Shown: positions 51,653 to 63,603 of the stretch, piece after piece
How positions within the stretch are numbered: the stretch's first letter is position 1
How the letters are laid out: the number at the start of each line of letters is the position of its first letter
From: Eremophila alpestris peregrina
Lineage: Eukaryota > Chordata > Aves > Passeriformes > Alaudidae
Length of the DNA: 64,000 nucleotides
Reading direction: 5' to 3'
Assembly (NCBI GenBank): GCA_009792885.1
Contig: WMCF01000025.1
Location: forward strand, 10,380,123 to 10,444,122
Translations under genes and position numbers: made by a program
The notes under the pieces: generated by a model
What the model was told of the DNA's origin: nothing
The model's input: the letters and a program-made list of their open reading frames with translations, nothing else
Database searches by the model: none

Positions 51653-51716
51653 GCTCTAATTGGTGCCATTTGCAAACTGACTGAGGGTGCACTCCATCCC
51701 TTACCCAGAAGGATAT
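51653..51716 (-). mobile_element. CR1 LINE, second segment after the nested insertion
   Basis: 'catttgcaaactgactgagg' followed by 'gtgcactccatccc' is the reverse complement of the CR1 RT region just around the FADD motif and the block before it. It is the next segment expected after 51051 in the same subfamily and orientation. The match ends by about 51716. Confidence 0.75.
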
Positions 51717-51932
51717 CCTTGTAAGTGTACTCATATATCTCAGAACACCAAAAGGGAAGGAGTAATTATGCTCTACATGCACAGAACATTTCAAGGACAG
51801 AATCAATTTTGTCCCTTTCCAAAAAGTATCCACCAATTTGCAGATCAATCAGTCTGTAATGTTTTCTGTCCAAAGTTCAACCTGGGTGGTACATGGCAGG
51901 ATGTTAACTGAGATAGAAGGATATTATTGCAC
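51717..51932. other. Short unassigned spacer
   Basis: About 215 bp between the CR1 remnant and the LTR. There is no polypurine tract directly before the LTR and no retroviral coding sequence, which supports the LTR being solo. Confidence 0.5.
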
Positions 51933-52516
51933 TGTTTTAGGCTCAGATAGAGTCAATTTTCTTCACAGAATCTAGTAGGGGCAATGTTTCGGATTTGTGC
52001 TAAAAACAGTGTTGATAACTCAGGGCTGTTTAAGTCACTGCTGAGCAGTGCTGACACAACACCAAGGCCTCTTTATCTTCTCATATTGTTCCACCAGTGA
52101 GGAGGCTAAGGGTACACAAAGGGTTGAAAGGGGATACAGCCAGAACAGATGACCGCTGCTGAACAAAGGAGTATTCCAAACCATATGGAATCATGCTCAG
52201 CATATAAATCTGAGGGAAGAAAAAGGAAAGGGGGCTGTTCAGGGTGGTGGTGTTTGTCATCCAAGTCATCATTATGTGTAATGAAGCTTTGGTTTCCTGG
52301 GTATGGCTGAACACCTGCCTGCCCATGGGAAGGTGTGAATTAATTCCTTTTTCTGCTTTGCACTTGTGCACAGCTTTTGTATTCCATATTAAACTGTCCT
52401 TGTCTCAACCCACAAGTTTTGTCACTTTTACCCTTCCAGTTCTCTGCCCATCCTGCTGGGGGCAGTGAGCAAGTAACTGTGTTGTAATTAGCTACCTAGT
52501 GATGTTAATCATGACA
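51933..52516 (+). mobile_element. Solo LTR of an avian endogenous retrovirus, plus strand, near complete
   Basis: 584 bp bounded by tgttttaggc at the left and catgaca at the right, so TG...CA ends are kept. The order of blocks matches the group: 'gatagagtcaattttcttca', 'ttcggatttgtgct', 'aacagtgttgataactcagg', 'tgctgagcagtgctgac', 'caccagtgaggaggctaagg', 'ggagtattccaaaccatatg', a TATA-like catataa at 52201-52207, 'atggctgaacacctgcctgc' then 'ccatgggaagg', the polyadenylation signal attaaa at 52388-52393, and 'ctgctgggggcagtgagcaa'. This gives a U3-R-U5 layout. It is the same group and the same arrangement as the minus-strand copy at 1.55 kb. Flanking bases do not show a convincing target-site duplication, and no viral genes adjoin it. 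Probably ERVL-like; class not certain. Confidence 0.9.
52201..52207 (+). promoter_or_regulatory. TATA-like box of the LTR
   Basis: catataa lies in the middle of the LTR, about 185 bp before the attaaa signal, where the U3 promoter of this group is expected. Whether it is still active is unknown. Confidence 0.5.
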
Positions 52517-55500
52517 ATTTTTTTAAAATTTCTAGTGTAATTATTTTCTCGGCTGATGATATGGAATACTCATCCTGAGAACAAACTGAAAGCTAAGAGA
52601 ATTAACCTTAAAAATAACATATAATTCATCAAGAAGTATCTAACAAAATTAAAATCAGCTTTATTCTAAAAATAACAATTTGTATTTTTTAACCTACTCC
52701 ATTTAGCTACAAAATGTTTGTGAAATGTATGGATTTCTGAGAAACACAATGGCTTTCCTCACTGGTGCATATTCAAAGTGAATTAGAACAAATGTTTTAA
52801 ATCAGCTGATGTTTCAATTAGCGCTTTATATTTTTAACTGGTTTGTCAATTTCTCTTATAGTATTTTTCATTTGTAGTCACTGTTCAATTGATTTTTGTT
52901 TCCATTTATTTTACTTTAAAAAATTTCATTCATACAGTATGTTGATATGGTTTCTTTACCTTGCACCCAGCCCAAAGGCGTTGAGAGCAAGGCAACCTTT
53001 TGAATGTTTTTTACAGAAATTTAAGGATTGTTTCAGCAACTGATTATATAGAAAATTCTGTTTGTTGCAAAAGTCTCCTTTAAGGGAAACATTATGTTCC
53101 TTTGTATAAAATATATATTTAAGCATAAATTCAGATTAACCCATACTAATTCAGTCTCCAATTCTGATAAGTAGTAGTGGATTTGTAATTATTCATATAT
53201 AATATAAGTTACTAGTAAAGCCAAGTGTTTTACTTTGAATTTACAATTATTGCAATTACTGGATAGTAGAATCTAAAAATTACTAATAACATGCTTGCTA
53301 TATCCAGAAAAAAAGTGTTAAGATGGCACATTTTACAGATGCTTAGTTAGAAATCTGTGTTCGTATTTTTCAGATGCCTCTGTGTAATAAGGGATATGCA
53401 TATCCACAAATTTTTAAAAGTTTTCAAAAAAGTGAATAAAATAAAAGGAAATATGTCATTGTAAAGTTCATTCCCAATCATGTGATGCCCTTGAGGAGTT
53501 CTTATGAGTAAGACAGGGAAAAGACAAAGCACTGAGAATTGAAGAAAAGGGTCAGTATGTTGTCAGATTTTAAAGACTTCTTTAAAGAGTTGCTTTAATC
53601 AGCAAAACATATCCCAGTATCATTATTGGGCAGCATCAGCAGGACTCACAGCCATACAGAACCTGGAGCAAATAAATCTACTGTCTTAGGCCAGGATTTG
53701 ACATTATCAAAGATACCTGATTTTGTGTCTTTGCTGGATCGTGTAGCTAAGTCTGTGACAATCCTGTCCAGTGCCAGAAGGCATCTTGTTTTCTAGCTTC
53801 TTATAATGATGTGTAACCATACATCAGCATCACCATTCAGAGGCCGAGAGCATCTGCTTTTTGTTAAAAGTCCTGTGGTGCATCATCCTGGTCGATCTCT
53901 TCCATTCTTTGGTTCTGTTTAGGTACAGGCATCGGGATCCTGCAGCCTAGTTAAAGGGTCTTGGGCCATGTGATCAGCAATCAGCACAGTTCTCTTAGTT
54001 TCAGTTTTTTTGGGTCATCCTAAAGGACTTTAGGGATGATGCATCTTCTTTCTGGGCTCAAAAAGAAGCTGAATGCCATTGCATGAGTTGGATATTTCAA
54101 AATCCTGTCCAGATCTCTAGTCTGCCTCCTGCATGAGAAAAAGCTGAATGCTTTCATTGCATAATAGATACAGATTAGTTGGTCCCATGCAGTTCTCTCT
54201 GCCTACCAGTGGAGCCTATCTGGAGCCAAGTTATTTGATAATATATGGCACAGATCAGTATGTATGGGTGCAGATCAACATGCCCAGTTATACCAATTAT
54301 TTTATGCCTGGCCATTCCCTCTGGTGCTGCTTCTTCTGATGATGACAGCTACAGGAATAGATACTATGAAACAGATATGTACTGTTTTTCCCGGACAACT
54401 TTTATGAGACAGCAGTTTTTGGTATTCAACAAACTTTCCCTGGATATCTCTTGTCTTTGTTTCTTTCTTGTCTTTCAAGAGGGCATTTCTTCTAGTCAGT
54501 ACCATCCCTTGGACAATTAGGGGAGAGCTTGGTCCTTGAGGATTTTACTCAACAGACTGTGCTTCAACAGTCACTTCCAATTTATTCCTAAAGAAATATC
54601 CTACTTTCATTCTGGTTTGTTGCTTGATTAAGAGATTAATTAACCTTTCTGTTTATTTCTCTACATCTCATTCTTTGAGGTTTGACTCAGCACTTCTCAC
54701 TCAAAGTTAAAAAGACAATTTTGGTCTATTTCCCCAGGTGCAGGCATTTTAGGATAGCTCTTTGGCCACATGTTTGGCACTAAATGAAGAGTGGAGGTTC
54801 AATTCTCTGCATTTGGTGATCTCCAAGACAGTACTCAGCTATATCCAGATTATCTGTGAAACTGTAAAAACCCCACAAAATTACAATGGAAAGTCAGGGA
54901 GCATCCTAGTGAAGCTTTTATATTTGCCATGCCCTATATCTGGATCCTGAAAATGCTTTTGGACTGCCTACTGTTTTCTTACCAACATCTCAGTAGGCCC
55001 AGTTCCACTTAAAAACTGAATGGCTATAAGCATGGTCCCTGAAAACAGGAATTCAAGATCCTCAGCTAGACTCCTTCTGATAAGGTAACTGCAAAGAATA
55101 CACGAATTCAGAGAATAAAGAAATACTTTCCCAAAAATGGTGGATCTACACACAAATTAGTCTTCCAGCCCAGTCTTTCTTCCCTTCAGTGGTCCATTAC
55201 ACATTTGATTTTTGTTTTAGGAGACAGAAATGGCAGTCCATGTAAGCCATGCACACAGCCACAGAGCAGTAGAACCCAGTACACTTGGCTGTTTTAACTA
55301 TAGGAAAATACTTCTTCTCTCAAGGGTCAAGACACACCCAGAACTACTGTAGAAATGTGTAATGTGTGTAGACTCTGACACTAGCTATTTGTAAGTAATG
55401 TTTCATTCAAGATTTATTGCATCTTGGAAAATATACTCTGCAGTTAATCTCAGATTTCTCAAAGGCTCAGGCTTGTTTGCCATGCATGGTTTGCATATAT

Positions 55501-57512
55501 TCATAGGGGTCTGCTTTTCCTGAGCTTGGATATGTACATGTCCTGCTAAGAAACATGAGAAAGAAACTAAACTCCTTTTGACATGAATCTGTGCTAGTGC
55601 TCCACAGGAGCTACAAAGTAGAATGAAAGATTGCATTATGGCATTGTATTCAAACACTAACACAACAGTGCAGCACTGGGGTGCAATGCAAAAGGCAGAT
55701 GGATCGCTGAAAGCATTTCAGACATCACCACTAAAATGTGCTATTTGACATTACTCATCCAACTGTGTTTGAGTAAGGTGCTTTTTGCAATATAACTGCA
55801 TTCAAGATAAATTAATAATTCTGTCTCTAATTCTGCTGATTCTAAGCATCTATACTGCTGCCTTGCCTAGATGTCCTGCTCAAGTAATGTCATAGTCTGA
55901 AAATGAGAATCTTGGTCCTAAGGCCATTCTCAACCAATGGCCTTTCCCCCATAAATTTCCCATTTGATTTAAAAGCATACTCAGGGAAACATATTTCTTT
56001 GGATGTCTTTCTTTTTATGAATCTGAATTACTAGTATTAGTCTGGTAGAACTTATAAACTGATGTAGCAGTCTCACAATTTCCAGCTACTCTTGTAAAGG
56101 AATGACTTTTGTCACCCTTGCAGATAATTTACTGGTGTGATAGTGGGAGTCTACATGCAATGGGCTAAGACATTAGTGTTGTTACCTGGTTGACTTGGCT
56201 CTCTGTCAGAGTTGAGACTTGAGCTGTGGCCTCTCTAGCTCCCAGCCTGTTGTCTTGATATAGCAGAAATGGCTGTGCTGGTGGGATGTGACTGCCTGGA
56301 GCTGGCACATGAGTTCCTGTCTGTTGACTGTGGGAAATAACAATTGTCATGAGAGAAGCAAAGAGAAAAGCCGCTTCTTGCAGTGCCTGAAATTGTCTGT
56401 GCTAGTTTTGCCATTGAATATTAGGTTAATCATACATAAAATGCTAAAAAGAGGCTTCTTGTTTACTGCAGTCTGCATTGTATCAGTTATTGTACAGAAA
56501 ATCCTGTTACAATGAATTAAGGCTTTGATCTGTTTAGAAAATAAAAAAATAAAAAAGTCCAAAGCCAAGCAACTGTATAGTTTTCTTAACATACTACATC
56601 AAAAAAGAAGGTAATCACAGTAATGCTGATTTCTGCCATCCCACAGGTTTCCTTTACATGTGCTTATACTATAAAGCTGCCATTCACTTCTCTTAAATAG
56701 AGATGTCTCAGTTTTAACCCCCCATCAGGATCTAAGTATTCTACCCCCAGGGTTCCAAGGTATAGATTCTCATTCTCTTTTGAAACTGGCCTTTTATCTG
56801 GCAAGAGAAGAGCTCGAGAGGTGTCATCTTCTATTTTGCCAACAGATGATCTGCTAAATATGCCTGTTTTTATATATCTTCTGTGTTCAAAGCATAGTGA
56901 ACCCACATTTCTAACTCAAGGTAGTACAGTACCATAAATAAATTCCAAAATTCAATTATTTGCAACTTTTCTTCAAGCTAACCCACTCTGAATATTTTAA
57001 TATTAGGCTAGACAGAGATAGAGAGAAAATGGATACATTTTAGGTCTCAGTTGTAAAATAGGTGATTTTTAGATCTTTAAAGACAAAATAGGTGCTGGAA
57101 GCCAGGACTTTGAAGATAGAGTACATACTGAGGCTCTCAGGCATTATAAATACAGTTTGAAACACCAGACCCTGAAAGTAGAAAAAAACCCCAAAGAAAA
57201 TGTGTGTTGAAACAAGCAAAATCTAGGACATTTTTTCTGGCAATTTTCTACTTCTTGTAGCTGTGAATATGTGGCATTTTCCAAGGAATCATTATTCTTT
57301 TTTTCATTTGTAAATATATTTTTTCATTTGTTGTTCATGGGTAAGAGAGAAATGTACATAGTACATCTCTTCTTTCTTTATATACCACACCATTTCTCTC
57401 ATTTCAATTCATGTCACCAAATTTTTCTTCTTGTTAGCACATTTTTCCATTCAAAATTTATGCACAGATTGGTATAACATTTTCCTGCATAAATTTATTT
57501 TTGTACTAGAGG
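52517..57512. other. 5 kb of AT-rich DNA, no gene recognised
   Basis: Unique-looking sequence with short, overlapping open frames only. The part at 53600-54550 has more even base composition and could include conserved non-coding sequence. No repeat family is recognised. Confidence 0.5.
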
Positions 57513-57538
57513 TATGCAGATCATTTATGATCTGCATA
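57513..57538. repeat. Inverted repeat: 12-bp arms, 2-nt loop
   Basis: The left arm tatgcagatcat (57513-57524), loop tt and right arm atgatctgcata (57527-57538) pair perfectly; the bases outside (g and g) do not. It is too short for a microRNA precursor. Confidence 0.95.
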
Positions 57539-60500
57539 GAACAATATTTCATAGGCATTTTTTAACCATATATTTTCTGATTTTTTACATCCTCACAAGT
57601 CCTGTGTCTCTCTTCTGTTAAATACTGTGCTGCATTTGACCCCGTTGCTAAGCTTTTCCATTTCCCTGTGACATCTAAGCCTTTGCTGTATATGAAGTAT
57701 ATCACCCAAACTGAGAACCATGCTGAGAATTTGATGGAGTGGAAAGAGGAAAGGTCTGAGCTATACATCTGAAGCACGTTTGACCCAGTGGAAACACTAG
57801 CAATAATCACTTTTAGGTGCACTGTCCTCATGCCTCTGGCAGCTGTTCTGTTACTGGGACTCCTTCTGGAGTTTGTAACCAAGTCCTTCACCTTCCATCA
57901 CCTTCAGCTTTATCATCTCCGTTGTCCTCGGCCTCACCTCCATATCTCCCCCAAAAAATAGTATATGAAAGCTGTCTCTCAAATCTAACTGGAACAAGTG
58001 GTGCAGGGGGTGGTGGTGGGGGTTCTGTGACTTTTTTCATTTTACTTTTATTTCAGAGACATTGCATGGGCATGTTTGCTACACAAAAACAGGCCAGACA
58101 GTTAAAGTGTGCTGTTTAAAGTAGCTAGATCTGGATAGGATAAATGCTTGATTGAACTTCGTACAATGACAATAGTCATGCTGGTTAACAGAGAATTTCT
58201 CCTAAAGTGAAAGACATTGTTTAAGTTAGATGGAGCTGTTGCAATATCTGAAAATGTCGAGTTCTTCAATTTCCATTAATATTTATGTGTCTAATAGGAA
58301 GAAAGATCAATAGCTTTTCTCAGAAGACATCCTCTATAGGACTAAAATTAATTACTGAAAATAAAATAATTACAGACTATCTTGTTTGTGTTCTGGACCG
58401 CTAACAAGAATGATCAAGATATAGGTCAACAATGTTTTCTTGTTTCTGCATTGACTTTAAAGGAACTGCCTACAGCTTGCAGATACATGGGATGTATTTT
58501 AACTAATAACATCTATGTCTTATTCTGCATTGTATAATTGCTTTTCATCACTTTAGCCATTCCCCCTCCCTTCTTCTCTTTCTTCTTTCTCCTCTCCTTC
58601 CTTCTTCAGTGCCTCCCTTCCACTACTCTCCATTCCTCTTTCCCTTCCCTCATTCATTCCTTCCCTTCTCTTAATTTTCTAAAGTATTTTCCCGTAGATA
58701 TTTTATCCATTCTATGTACTGTATTTGCTTGGCCAATAAATGGTCTTTCTTTTCTTCTGTTTGTGGGGATGAGGGAAAGAAGAAATGAGTGCTTTTCCCT
58801 GCATCTTATTGGTTGGTGAATATTGAACTTGAAAGGACTGTAGTTTGCTTTTGCCATTGGCAGTAATCACATTTGCAAATAAAAGCTCTCTGAAAAACAA
58901 CTCACTAATGTTAAGTAGGCTGTACATTGACCTCCTCTATCTTTAGATCCACATATATCAATAATGAATTACAAAGAAACACAGATGGAAGCATTTTCGC
59001 TTCAGGAAAGAGAGGAGATAATGATTTGCCTGTAAAATTTATTTATCAGACCTAACCATCTCAGTGAAGTTATCTTTCCATCAGAGGAATTGTCAATTTT
59101 AGTCAAATAATTTGAGACATCTCTGATAGATATTCTACCTCTTTTTTTAACTGCAATGCAAATTAAGTGCTTCTCATAACACAAGAGAAGGCAAGACAAA
59201 GTTGAAATGGACAGAGGCTTCTGGCATGATATTTAAATCTAAAAATCATCATTGCGCGGGGGTTTCTTTTTAACATAAATCAGGAGTTCTTGTGGAAGAT
59301 TGTTTGCAGAAAGCCTTGACATAGTAATAGGAGGAAATTTAAAATCTAGTTCATAGTAGGAGGAACTTTTTTTCAGCTGGTCCTGATAGCCATGCAAACT
59401 TTGACCTGATACTAGATATAAATTGAAACTTACGTCATACTGTAAACCATACATGATCAATCATCATGACAAGGAGCAGGAAATTAAACTGGTATGTTTA
59501 GGACTTATATAGATTTTAACACCTTAGCCTCAACAGATTTGATGGACACTGAAAGAAACAGTGCCCTCTTTAGCTATGTCTGTTCTGAAAGAGAAATACC
59601 AACATGTCTAGAGTACTAATTGTGCAATTCCTGCTTTTTCTTACCCTTGCCAGCACACTCCTGAATATAAAATACCCTACTCCTGAAGATAAAAAGACGT
59701 GAACTACTGAAGAGCAGGAAGGAATGACAGCAGAAATGCTGGGTTGCAGACATAGCTTTGCCAGTTATTTTTTATTCACTTTTTTAGAAGCCACTTTAAA
59801 ACTACTGTCCCAAGTTTATTTGTCTGCAGAATAAGACTAATGATTCTTTAAATCATTCCCATAAGTCTCTGTGTCATTTTCAATTTGTTTTCCTTATTGA
59901 TTATCTTACATAAATGACAGCAGTGGCAATTTGTTTTTAACAACCTGTCGAATATATAGTTGTTTTTACCCTGTTGTGTGTATTTTTAGTTGAACTTCAT
60001 TTCTTTGTGAGACATGATGTTAAAATAATAACTGCTGCAGTCTACATAGGAAAAAACAGTAGGATTTTACAAGCTGGTAAATGATTTATCGAAATTTGAG
60101 CATTTGTTCTAATTGACTATAAAATGTTCTTGTGGTTACTCAATATACTTTATCTAGTTAAAAACTGGCACCATGTTATTTTGCAATTTATTGTAGCATA
60201 AATAAAATAATTTAATTCAAAATTTTCCTGTTATAGAGACAGACAAAATTTCATACACTAGCAAATAAAATGTTGCTTTAAAAAAGAAATAATGAGGATC
60301 AAAGAAGCTAAGGCCAAAAAATAAAATCAGTATTTCCTAAAGTTGTGATATCAGATTTCAATATTTTAAGCTACCATTCCACATCCAAAAGATGGGTTGC
60401 CATGAGCTTGTGCATTGGCAATTTTAAGCTTTGCATTTTGGAAGGACTTTATTTTTAAAAGGTCTTAACTCAAAGTCAAACACAATCTTGTTCTGGATTA

Positions 60501-63183
60501 CTGTAGCTCAAACATTGTTTCTAAAATTTGAAAGGGTTGAAGGAATTGTAAAATCAAAGCATCTCATTAATCTTTGCAAGTTTTTATACATTTTTCACAA
60601 GTATTTCACAAGAAATGCCTATTGTATAACTGTTGAACAGAATGACTTCTAAATTTACATGATCAAAATTCTTGACATTAAGATGATTTTGTGTTCTCAG
60701 ATTTGTTTCTAATCAATTGTTTTTAAAGAAAAAGAGGAATATTTCTTGAATCATGACTAGAAGTCAGCAAGTATCCCAGGCTATGCACAAAAATACATTT
60801 AACAGGCAGAGAATTACTTTATCTTCTCAAAACAAGAGAAACTGTTTAAATGTCCCAAAGAGAAAGGAAAAATAACTTTTTATTTCCTCTAAGAACATTC
60901 TTATGAGAAAACCCTGACATTATAAAAGCATTGATTTCTGTTTGAGGAACTCTGGTTTTGATTTCACTTTTTTGAGAGACAGGGAAGAAAATAAGTTATA
61001 ATTCACATTCACCAGGAAACATTCATACATAAATTTTACTCTCATTGTTGTTTCAAATGGCAGTGTAGCTGCACTTAGATCAAATTCATATTTACATCCT
61101 AAGAATTCTGTAGTCACAAATCCTTTTTAAGGTCCCAGTACTGCGAAATTGCTACTTTGGTAGATTTTTATAGGTGTAGTTATGTGTAGTATTATCATTA
61201 GAACTATTAAAAAGGTTTATGTCAGAAACAACTGTTTTATTAAGTGTTGACATATAGCATAGACAACATCTTTATAGAATAGCTTTGGCTTTTAAAGATT
61301 AAACACTCTTTTAAAAAGGAAAGGTCTACAATCAATATTTTCCTGCATGTACACTAGGTTTGCAATGAAGATTTCCATGAGATTAAAAAAATGTAGCTTA
61401 GTTTCCTTGACATATTTATATTCAAAGACTAACAATCTTTTTTTGAATGATTTTTTTAACCCCAGGAGCAATTTAGAGACAATTTATATCTATTATAGTG
61501 CTTATCACTAAGGGATTTGTTTCTAAGCACACATCAGAGTGTATCCCACCTCTGCAGGCTGCTGGTAGTGTTTCTGCTTTCCCAGTATACTTTTTCAGTC
61601 CCAAAACATCATGACCACATTAACTACCACTGACAAGATACTTTTGTGTATTTTAATAGCACTAAACTCACTATATTGTGATCTTTTTGCAACAGGACCA
61701 GTGGGCCTAAGATTGCAAAAAGGTTTTTAGAAGTTTTGGGCATGAAAAAAATGTTTTGTTTTAATTAATGGTATGCTAGAGGCAGATAAATTTCTCCCTG
61801 TAGTGTCTGTGAAAGTTGGGAATGCATTTTTATATCCAGAATAAGTATTTTAGGTATCAAAAGCAGAGTGGAAATAATATTTTTTTTATCTTGAAGTTAA
61901 TTAATTAACTTTATTTTTTTTCTCTTGGTAAAATAGATTGTAGCTTGATTACCTGAGAATATTTACAGATATATTCATATCATTGTTACTGATATTTTAA
62001 AGCATCTTCTCCAAAAGGTTAATTATATTCTGAGAGCTTTTTATTATTTCTGCCACTTTTGTTGTTTTTGAACAGAATGCCACTTGAAATAGTCTCCCTA
62101 AAACTGTGGAATTGTTACATAAAAAAAGAGCTTAATTATTTTGAATGAAATCTAAGTTGTGATTTAACCTATTGTGTAGACATTATTCACACACTTCCAA
62201 ATTTGGAAAAGAAATGTGTAACTCTTCTTGATGGAACACAAATCTTCTTTTATTTACATTTCTAAAGTACATCTTTTTTCTGAAGCAATATACATGTAAA
62301 GTCCGTTTTAAAAATTACAAACCTTGCCTTTTTTTCTGTCAGCACAACAGTGTGTTTTCTTCACTATCAGGATATGGATTTGAAATACACTATGATAAAA
62401 GAAATTCATACCACAAATATTTTCTTTCTTGTAGAAGAGGAAACTGAAACAGAAAGTTTAAGTGACAAGGATGAGAGTAGGAAGAAGAAGAAGAAAAGCC
62501 AATGTGCTCTAGGGGAGAAATAGAAAGTAGAGGTTCAAACCCCTTTTTTTCTTTTCAGATTTGGTCCCTGATGTGACTCAGAAGAAACCATTTAGAGTTC
62601 AACTTTTAGAATTCTTCTTTGAATTTTGGTGTCCATACTGAGACAGTAAGGTTGCTCATAGTTTTTAAATATAAGGCATTATGTGTTCCAAAAGCAGAGC
62701 CGACCTGGTGTTAAGTCCTTTGAAAATATTCTTTATTTTGATGCATTAGGCTTAGTGCAATTTGCTTCACTAAAAATAACTTGCATTTATGCTTCCCCTT
62801 ATTGATAAATACCCACTGAATTTCAAACAAAAATTTATGACAATTGTTCAAAGAAAGTCAAGAAAGAGACAAGGAAGATATGTTTCTGTATGATGAAATG
62901 TATCAAATCAGAAGTCAAGAATGTGAGTGCAAATTTTGCATGTCTGTTTGTATGTATCAGTGCACAAGACTGCCTGGAGGGCATTTCCCCCAAACAGATC
63001 ATGGTAAAGTCAATGAAATCCTAATCCAACAGTAACTTGGAAATTACAAAGAAATTTTTTAATAAAAAAATATTCAGATGGAAAAGTATAAAAATTTGTA
63101 TCAGGGAATAGAGTCTTCAGACTGGAAATAGAACTGGTCAATACTTGGTACGACATTGCCAGAAAACCCCACATTACTCTGCC
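57539..63183. other. 5.6 kb of AT-rich DNA, no gene recognised
   Basis: This stretch holds a G-rich run (several GG and GGGGG blocks) at 57999-58022 and the pyrimidine tract at 58560-58607. From 58.8 to 63 kb the sequence is AT-rich with A and T runs and no recognised element. Confidence 0.5.
58560..58607. repeat. 48-nt uninterrupted pyrimidine tract
   Basis: Only C and T occur from 58560 to 58607 (purine-only on the minus strand). A looser CT-rich region continues to about 58680. Such tracts can adopt triplex (H-DNA) structure, especially if they have mirror symmetry, which is only partial here. Confidence 0.9.
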
Positions 63184-63603
63184 TTATCCAGAGAGAGACA
63201 ACTTCCCATTGGATGCCACAAGCTCCCACAAAGACTGCACTCTGCTACTTATTTTTCTTGCTTCCTTCTTCATCTCTGCCATTTCATGGCCACTGCCACC
63301 AAGGGTGTCTTCAGCTATCACATCCCCAAGAAGTTCTTCCTTTCTGGCTTCTTTTAAAGATGTAATGACTAAAATTCCTTTGGTTCTATTTCCTGATGTG
63401 AACAGGTAGCTATTTTCTGCTCCATCAGATCTCCAGTATTTGGAGCAGAGATTTGGACATTGGCTTCTAAGAATATTGTGGCAAAATGTCTTCATCTTCC
63501 CTTCTTTTTTAACCAGCTTTCTTCTGAGATCCATAGCAGAAATCCAGGCACTCCCGGAGACACCCCAACTAAGACATGTTACACTTTCATCCTTCAAGGG
63601 CAA
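63184..63603 (-). other. Unrecognised 139-codon open frame
   Basis: This is the longest open frame outside the repeats. From a TTG it runs 139 codons; the first ATG is at residue 24 (63534-63532), giving a 116-residue reading. The translation is hydrophilic and rich in K, E, R and S, with no signal peptide, membrane segment or motif I know. It stops at a TGA or TAA within AT-rich sequence, and no splice-flanked neighbour is evident. A frame of this length is expected about once by chance in 64 kb of such DNA. It could be a pseudogene or non-coding; I give it little weight as a gene. Confidence 0.12.

Noticed and set aside
51417..51848. A 143-codon open frame on the minus strand
   Set aside because: It runs across the boundary between the nested insertion and the CR1 remnant, in no CR1 frame, and has no family resemblance; it is a chance frame.
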